A stretch of DNA of 64,000 nucleotides, taken from DASRBN01 sp035294305. GTDB taxonomy: Bacteria > Chloroflexota > Ktedonobacteria > Ktedonobacterales > Ktedonobacteraceae. The notes below the pieces were generated by a model. That model was not told where the DNA came from and searched no databases. It was given only the letters and a program-made list of their open reading frames with translations. The stretch's first letter is position 1. Each line of letters opens with the position of its first letter. The stretch lies in assembly GCA_035294305.1 (NCBI GenBank), contig DATGLD010000049.1, forward strand, positions 62,001 through 126,000, in the 5' to 3' direction. The position numbers and the translations under genes are program-made. This document shows positions 59,204 through 64,000 of the stretch, in pieces.

Positions 59204-60511
59204 TCAATAGTTATTGACCTTAGGGAACTCGGGATTCTCTGCGGCTGCCGAAGAGGGATAGACCGGAATGAAATTCCCCATTTGCCATTGGAACAGGTAG
59301 GCCAGCGCCTCGCTATTCATTCCATGGAGATTGGTGGGAAATTCTGCCGGACCCTGCACCGTATTGAAGACATCGTTATGCAGCTCGGTGACCAGTTTCG
59401 TATTATCGAGGCTGTGTATCCTGGTAATCGCCTGCTCCAATACCTGCCCGGTGGAGTAGGCCTCGGCCACGTCGGCATTGATATCATTCTCATTGCCACC
59501 ATACTGTGCCAGGTAGGCCTGCACCATCTGCGCATTCCCAAATGTATTGGCCTGCGGGTACCAGCCATTAGGCACGAACATACCCTCGGTATATTTGACT
59601 CCGCCAACTCCTTTGATGAAATCCTGGCCCTGGTCAGGTCCAGCAGTGGCGATGATGGCTTGTGGATTGTAGTGATCTTTCTTGAAGACATTCAGGTAGG
59701 CGATCACATCGGGAAACTGCGTGCCCAGCAGCACCACCTGGGCTTTAGAGTCGACGATCTTTTGCGCCACCCCGGGAATAAACTTCGTCACATAATTGGG
59801 ATCATCGGCCGAGTAGGGTGAATTGGCATTGGAGTAAACCGTTTTGATGCCACCCTGCTCCAGCATCGTTTCGGCCAGTTGCAACTGTGGCTGCGTGAAC
59901 GGGTCATCGGATGTGGCATAGGCGGCGGTTGCGGGCCGGTAGGGTTTGCCATTAAGTGTGAGCGGCAACGAGAGGATGTAATCCGCGAAAGTCTCCAGGT
60001 TATTAGCCGCCGGAAGAGTCACACAGAAGAGATCATCGAACCCATACCCTTGTGTCGGATCGAATAGCGAGGGACCCCCACCTTCACCTTCTACAAACGC
60101 ATAATGGTACTTGTGCGCTTCTGTAGCCGCGGGCTTGGTTAGAAGCGTGGAAAAAGGTCCAAATAGCAAATCAACGTGATCTTTGGTAATCAAGGTATCG
60201 TAATTGCTTTTCACCTTGTCCTGTGTGCTGTCGTCATTGAGAATGACCAGCTTGACCGGGCGCCCCAACAATCCGCCGCTATTGTTGATGGTTTGCGCCC
60301 AGAGTTGATACCCCTTGAGAACGGCCGCGGCATCGGCGGCGAAGTCACCCTTGATCGAGATTGATGCTCCAATAGTAATCGGTGATTGATTAGTGAAGGC
60401 AATCGTGCCTGAACCGCCCTGGCTACACGCGCTTAATCCTGCTAGAATCATGGTTACGATGCCAATGATGGAAAAGCATTTTGTGCCTCCAGAAGTGTAG
60501 CGAACTACCAT
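59204..60511 (-). CDS. ABC substrate-binding lipoprotein, paralogue 3
   Basis: A 435-residue binding protein, the closest relative of paralogue 2. Lipobox LSAC with Cys29, then ITIGASISIKGDFAADAAAV. It lies upstream of paralogue 2 on the same strand but has its own terminator, so the two are transcribed separately. A 69-residue block is identical in the two proteins, whereas the ligand-binding surroundings differ, pointing to related but different ligands or to gene conversion. GAAAGGAAAAAC precedes the ATG. Confidence 0.9.
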   Translation of the reverse strand: MVVRYTSGGTKCFSIIGIVTMILAGLSACSQGGSGTIAFTNQSPITIGASISIKGDFAADAAAVLKGYQLWAQTINNSGGLLGRPVKLVILNDDSTQDKVKSNYDTLITKDHVDLLFGPFSTLLTKPAATEAHKYHYAFVEGEGGGPSLFDPTQGYGFDDLFCVTLPAANNLETFADYILSLPLTLNGKPYRPATAAYATSDDPFTQPQLQLAETMLEQGGIKTVYSNANSPYSADDPNYVTKFIPGVAQKIVDSKAQVVLLGTQFPDVIAYLNVFKKDHYNPQAIIATAGPDQGQDFIKGVGGVKYTEGMFVPNGWYPQANTFGNAQMVQAYLAQYGGNENDINADVAEAYSTGQVLEQAITRIHSLDNTKLVTELHNDVFNTVQGPAEFPTNLHGMNSEALAYLFQWQMGNFIPVYPSSAAAENPEFPKVNNY

Positions 60512-60738
60512 GTTTTTCCTTTCTCCCCCATTTGCAGCAGGTAATATCCTTACTGCTTACACATCTCGTCTCTGCTCTTATCCTTCTAAGTAATCCATGT
60601 GACTAAACATTCTTTTATGATTACTTTACCTTATTCTCGCAAAAAATAATACCATATACCCTCAAGGATGACCTGATTTTCCTATAGTGATTTCGCGGGT
60701 AGTGCAGGTTCTTCTCCCCTAGAAATCAGGTGATCATT

Positions 60739-60787
60739 GTAGGGGCGGCCCCACCCCGGGGCGCGATGAATCCGGCCCGTAGCGCCC
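60739..60787. repeat. Dispersed repeat, GGGGCGCGATGAATC family
   Basis: TGTAGGGGCGGCCCC, then CCCCGGGGCGCGATGAATC and GGCCCGTAG, a palindromic member of the family seen at 40495 and 51108. In the same gap (60512-60818), 60672-60687 (TGACCTGATTTTCCTA) repeats a 16-base motif found near 40635. Confidence 0.5.
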
Positions 60788-60818
60788 TTAAACCATGCGG
60801 AGCTATGGATCAAACAGA

Positions 60819-60847
60819 TTGTGAATCCGGCGCGAATCTGCGATAAT
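60819..60847 (+). promoter_or_regulatory. Promoter of the biotin carboxylase gene
   Basis: TTGTGA (60819-60824), exactly 17 bases, GATAAT (60842-60847). An in-frame start inside this promoter is ruled out, which supports the GTG at 60872. Confidence 0.65.
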
Positions 60848-60871
60848 ACAGTCATTGAAAGGAGTATTTCC

Positions 60872-62458
60872 GTGCCTACAAACTCCATATCCAACTGGCC
60901 TTTTTCGAAGGTATTGATTGCTAATCGTGGCGAAATTGCCGTGCGTGTGATTCGCGCGTGCCGTGAGCTTGGCCTGACGAGCGTGGCCGTGTATAGTGAT
61001 GTTGATCGCAATGCCCTGCATGTACGTATGGCCGATGAAGCGTATCATATCGGCCCGTCACAGGCTTCGAAGAGTTATTTACATATTCCTACCATCATCG
61101 AAACCGCTAAGCGCGCGGGCGCGCAGGCCATTCATCCCGGCTATGGCTTTCTCTCTGAGAATGCCACATTTGTGGAGGCGTGCGACGAGGCGGGATTGAT
61201 TTTTGTCGGGCCACCCGCGGCAGTGCAGCGCGGTGTGGGCGAGAAGACGGCAGCGCGCCAGATGGCGAAGGAAGTGGACGTGCCGATTGTGCCCGGCGCT
61301 ATGACCGATGAACTGGATGACGCGCAGATTGCGGAGGCAGCGGCCCGCATCGGCTATCCCCTGTTGCTGAAAGCCGCGGCAGGTGGAGGTGGCAAGGGTA
61401 TTCGCTTCGTGCGCGACCCCAAAGACCTGCCCGCATCACTCCGCACGGCACGTAGTGAGGCGAAAAGCGCTTTTGGCGATGATCGTGTCTACCTGGAAAA
61501 AGCCATCCATCCCGCGCGGCATATCGAGGTACAGTTCATCGCCGATACGCATGGCAATGTCGTGCATCTCGGTGAGCGCGAGTGTAGCATACAGCGCCGC
61601 CATCAGAAATTGATCGAAGAGTCCCCCTCTCCCGTGCTGGACGAAGAGCTGCGGCAGCGCATGACGACCGCGACCATCAACCTGATTCGCTCCATTTCCT
61701 ACATCAATGCCGGGACCGCCGAATTTTTACTCGGCCCCGACCGGAATTTCTATTTCCTAGAAGTCAATGCTAGAATCCAGGTGGAGCACCCGGTAACCGA
61801 ACTGCGTACCGGCATCGACCTGGTGCAGGAGCAGTTTCGCGTGGCCGCCGGACTGCCGCTCTCATTTACGCAGGCAGATATCCAGTTCAATGGAGCGGCG
61901 ATTGAGAGTCGCATTTCGGCGGAAGATCCCGAAAACCGCTTTTTACCGGCCACAGGCACGGTACTGGAATTGCAGGAGCCGGCAGGCCCAGGCGTGCGCG
62001 TTGATAGTGGCCTGTACAAAGGCCTGCAGGTGCCGCTTTTCTACGACCCCCTGCTCTCCAAGCTGATTGTATGGGGCAGGGATCGCGCGCAGGCCATTGC
62101 GCGCTTACGCCGCGCGCTTGATGAATACCGCATTATGGGTGTGCGCACAACGCTGCCTTTCGCGCGCTGGCTGATGGATAATCCGCGCTTTCAAGCAGGA
62201 GATATGTCCACCGATTTTATCGCGGAAGAATGGGATAAGAGAAATGTAGAAACGCCACCGCTTTCAACGACTGGAGGTGAGGTAATAGAAAGTGAGCGCG
62301 ACCGGGAGGTGGTAGCGGCTCTCGCGGCGAGCCTCTTGATGAACGAGCAGGTGGAAGAGGAGAAATTGCGGCGGCGGCCCGCGGGCGAAGAGGGCACCGG
62401 AGATGGTAGGAGCCGCTGGCGCGAAAGGGGCTGGCGCGAGGCTATGCGCAGTTTGTAA
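60872..62458 (+). CDS. accC: Biotin carboxylase subunit of acetyl-/acyl-CoA carboxylase
   Basis: A 528-residue ATP-grasp enzyme that carboxylates biotin on its carrier protein. Seen: KVLIANRGEIAVRVIRACRE, HPGYGFLSENATF, the ATP loop AAAGGGGKGIR, the bicarbonate and biotin block GERECSIQRRHQK, and FLEVNARIQVEHPVTE (Val-Asn-Ala-Arg where Met-Asn-Thr-Arg is more common). About 70 residues beyond the usual C-terminus are charged and Arg/Glu-rich. No BCCP or carboxyltransferase gene is adjacent, so it could serve acetyl-CoA or another acyl-CoA carboxylase. GTG start with GAAAGGAG upstream. Confidence 0.93.
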   Translation: MPTNSISNWPFSKVLIANRGEIAVRVIRACRELGLTSVAVYSDVDRNALHVRMADEAYHIGPSQASKSYLHIPTIIETAKRAGAQAIHPGYGFLSENATFVEACDEAGLIFVGPPAAVQRGVGEKTAARQMAKEVDVPIVPGAMTDELDDAQIAEAAARIGYPLLLKAAAGGGGKGIRFVRDPKDLPASLRTARSEAKSAFGDDRVYLEKAIHPARHIEVQFIADTHGNVVHLGERECSIQRRHQKLIEESPSPVLDEELRQRMTTATINLIRSISYINAGTAEFLLGPDRNFYFLEVNARIQVEHPVTELRTGIDLVQEQFRVAAGLPLSFTQADIQFNGAAIESRISAEDPENRFLPATGTVLELQEPAGPGVRVDSGLYKGLQVPLFYDPLLSKLIVWGRDRAQAIARLRRALDEYRIMGVRTTLPFARWLMDNPRFQAGDMSTDFIAEEWDKRNVETPPLSTTGGEVIESERDREVVAALAASLLMNEQVEEEKLRRRPAGEEGTGDGRSRWRERGWREAMRSL

Positions 62459-62468
62459 ATATAGGCCC

Positions 62469-63050
62469 TCACTGGTGAACTTTCGCGAAAACCGGGCTGG
62501 CGTTGGGAAGCAAGCCGTAATTGTTTTCACCGAACGGCCAGTAGATAAAATCCGCCTTGCCGATGATGTTCTGCCGGGGCACAAATCCCCATTCGCGTGA
62601 GTCGGAACTGTTGCCGCGATTGTCTCCCATCACAAAATATTCGTTCGGTCCCACGATGCGGTTAACGATGGGAGGAAAAGGATTGTACGGGTCACTCTTG
62701 TTGATGTATGGTTCTTTCAACGTCACCCCATCAACGGTTACGCGCTGCCCAACGACGCTGATGATGTCGCCGGGAATAGCAATGATGCGCTTTACATAGT
62801 CTACCTGTGGGTTGAGCGGGTATTCGAAGACGATGATATCACCTCGCTCGGGCGCGTGAAAGAAGTAAGCCGCTTTATCGACGAGGATGTATTCCTGGTT
62901 GTGCAGCGTTGGTTCCATGCTCGGTCCATCGATGCGAAAATTCTGGACGGCAAAACGCAGCACGAGAAACATTAAGAGGGTCAGGGTCAGAATTTCCAGA
63001 AGCTCGCGCACAAAGCGGCGCCTGTTCTGGCGCGTTGTTTCTTGTTCCAA
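62469..63050 (-). CDS. lepB: Signal peptidase I
   Basis: A 193-residue membrane serine protease that removes signal peptides from exported proteins. One N-terminal helix (about 18-36) is followed by the catalytic Ser44 in GPSMEPTL and Lys87 in DYVKRIIAIPGD, and the GDNRGNSSDSR block. The beta-domain is of short, Gram-positive-like length. It appears to start at a TTG with GAGGA six bases upstream; no better ATG lies ahead of the helix. It is convergent with the biotin carboxylase gene, only ten bases apart. Confidence 0.93.
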   Translation of the reverse strand: MEQETTRQNRRRFVRELLEILTLTLLMFLVLRFAVQNFRIDGPSMEPTLHNQEYILVDKAAYFFHAPERGDIIVFEYPLNPQVDYVKRIIAIPGDIISVVGQRVTVDGVTLKEPYINKSDPYNPFPPIVNRIVGPNEYFVMGDNRGNSSDSREWGFVPRQNIIGKADFIYWPFGENNYGLLPNASPVFAKVHQ

Positions 63051-63143
63051 GTGTTATCCTCGTATTATCTGGCTCAGGATTTCTTCTTTCAGTGTCTTCC
63101 CTAATTATTATACGCGGCTTCCACATCATTCGTTGTACCTGTT

Positions 63144-63516
63144 TTACTCGTCCGGGGCTCGCCATGCAATGGGCATGGCGGGAATATTTTCCCAGTCAAT
63201 ACGTCTTGCCGCGCCGATATCGCGCAGGTGCGTGGCCCTCGCACTCACCCAGGTTAAGCTCCTGGACCTCGTCATCGACCAGCACCGGCAGGTCCAGCGC
63301 CGGAGCAATGATATCCGCTGTTTCTCTGGCCCGTTTCAGTGGGCTGGATATTAAGACATCGGCCTGTATCTCGCCGGTGGTGGCTAACCGGTCGCGCAGG
63401 CGCTCGGCCTGCGTAATCCCCAGCCGTGAGAGGCCAGAATCGGGAGTGATCGAGCCGATGATGCCCGGCTGGAGGCCATCAGCCTGGCCATGACGGATTA
63501 AGTAGAGGTGAGTCAT
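63144..63516 (-). pseudogene. Histidine phosphatase (phosphoglycerate mutase-like), frameshifted and truncated
   Basis: The N-terminal half is normal: LIRHGQAD with the phospho-His, ISSPLKRARETA and ELNLGECEGH. After that the frame reads a short foreign tail and stops at 106 residues, lacking the second catalytic His expected in the C-terminal half. In the next frame the sequence runs on as LRDIGAARRIDWENIPAMPI and WRAPDE, which fits the family, and then stops. So one base has been added or lost around 63235 and the last 80-100 codons are gone, probably when the gene met lepB. It is most likely a pseudogene, although a short protein could still be made. Confidence 0.7.
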
Positions 63517-63544
63517 ACTTCGATCTCTTCTCTTGCCATTCTCA

Positions 63545-63608
63545 GGAGGTGGGAACGTGGATGGCCTGCTGAGCTACCGCTCAGCAGGCCATCCACGTTC
63601 CCACCTCC
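63545..63608. terminator. 30-bp perfect hairpin
   Basis: Two perfectly complementary 30-base arms (63545-63574 and 63579-63608) with a four-base loop, nine bases after the stop of the PHP-domain gene. No T run follows on the minus strand. Confidence 0.8.
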
Positions 63609-63617
63609 CTGAAACAA

Positions 63618-64000
63618 CTACTTCTCCTGCACAGGAGGGGGTAGCTCGAAAGACGGGGGCTTCTTGCCTCGTCGTTTAGCTGCCTCGGCCTTCAGGCGTT
63701 CAACCGCCTCGTAGGGGACGTGGCGGCCGCCAAGCGGCGTGGGATGGATGCCAGGACCATGGAAGTCGGTGCCGCCCGTTGGAATAAGGTTGTATTCATT
63801 GGCAAGGGCGAGCAAGGCCTGCTCTTCCTCAGATGTATAAGGACCGTAGTAGGTCTCCAGGCCTACCATACCCGCTTCGCACAGGCCAGGAAGCCAGTTG
63901 CGCAGTTCGTCGAGGCCGGGAAGTTCGACGGGATGGGCCAGAACCGGCAGGCCATTGGCGCTGGCGATGAGGCGCACCGCATCTTCCGGCGTGAGCCGGT
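63618..64000 (-). CDS. PHP-domain phosphoesterase, C-terminal part (5' end outside window)
   Basis: The frame is open to the right edge, so only the last 127 codons are present. The visible part begins with LTPEDAVRLIASANGLPVLA, then HPVELPGL, GLETYYGPYT and GGTDFHGPG, which match the RNase AM / 3',5'-nucleoside bisphosphate phosphatase branch of the PHP family, where these His and Asp residues bind a trinuclear metal site. The last 30 residues are Lys/Pro-rich. The N-terminal HxH motif is outside the window. Confidence 0.85.
   Translation of the reverse strand, partial: RLTPEDAVRLIASANGLPVLAHPVELPGLDELRNWLPGLCEAGMVGLETYYGPYTSEEEQALLALANEYNLIPTGGTDFHGPGIHPTPLGGRHVPYEAVERLKAEAAKRRGKKPPSFELPPPVQEK

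Noticed and set aside
60821..60871. Longer start for the biotin carboxylase
   Set aside because: It lies within the promoter hexamers; the GTG at 60872 has a proper ribosome site.
1..64000. CRISPR array, tRNA or rRNA genes, prophage
   Set aside because: No regularly spaced repeats, no cloverleaf or rRNA blocks, and no phage structural or integrase genes were recognised on reading both strands.

Overview
The window looks like a stretch of chromosome from a high-to-moderate GC, free-living, metabolically versatile bacterium, most plausibly a member of the Chloroflexota class Ktedonobacteria. This is inferred from overall gene style (a standalone DUF4388 protein, several ArsR-type regulators fused to other domains, large Liv-type ABC systems, a Ycf48-like propeller next to an ECF sigma factor, a minCDE operon, many dispersed palindromic repeats). 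It was not checked against a database. No rRNA, tRNA, CRISPR array or prophage was recognised. Nearly all genes have a Shine-Dalgarno sequence, and sigma70-like promoters (TTGACA/TATAAT type) can be read in several intergenic regions.

Layout. 1-9 kb: the 3' end of uvrC, a zinc-ribbon gene, a sensor-less histidine kinase, a probable unassigned structured RNA on the minus strand, an ECF sigma factor co-translated with a membrane-anchored seven-repeat propeller, an aldehyde dehydrogenase and a DUF4388 protein. 9-16 kb: a small accessory stretch (aadA-like nucleotidyltransferase, AT-rich orphan DNA methyltransferase), then SDR, 6-pyruvoyl-tetrahydropterin synthase family, glycosyltransferase, Uma2 nuclease, an ArsR-DUF2087 regulator and a methyltransferase. 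16-33 kb: glutamine synthetase, an M16 peptidase homologue with an altered zinc motif, two MFS exporters, acyl-CoA dehydrogenase, a Tat-exported SnoaL-like protein, GNAT, PAP2, FtsH and an aldose-epimerase homologue. 33-36 kb: minC, minD, minE. 36-40 kb: a two-domain VOC dioxygenase-like protein, a rubredoxin-like protein and a chemoreceptor-like protein.

40.8-60.5 kb is the most striking part: an FCD/GntR regulator followed by a long co-directional run encoding a 3-hydroxyisobutyrate-dehydrogenase-like enzyme, a two-component E1 (alpha and beta) and E2 of a 2-oxoacid dehydrogenase complex (no E3), an M24-fold hydrolase lacking one metal ligand, a complete branched-chain-amino-acid-type ABC importer, two tandem alpha/beta hydrolases, a divergent DapA-family lyase and a FAD-dependent phytoene-desaturase-like oxidoreductase. 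Two more lipoprotein binding proteins face them. Together they read as an import-and-degrade locus for a small organic substrate that I cannot name. The window ends with biotin carboxylase, signal peptidase I, a frameshifted and truncated histidine phosphatase, and the 3' part of a PHP-domain phosphoesterase.

The intergenic DNA is rich in small mobile or palindromic elements: two near-identical 127-bp MITEs each flanked by a perfect 7-bp target duplication, a REP-like palindrome family, and two further dispersed repeat families. Copies of the last two appear to have been translated into the C-termini of an M24-family protein and of the LivM permease.
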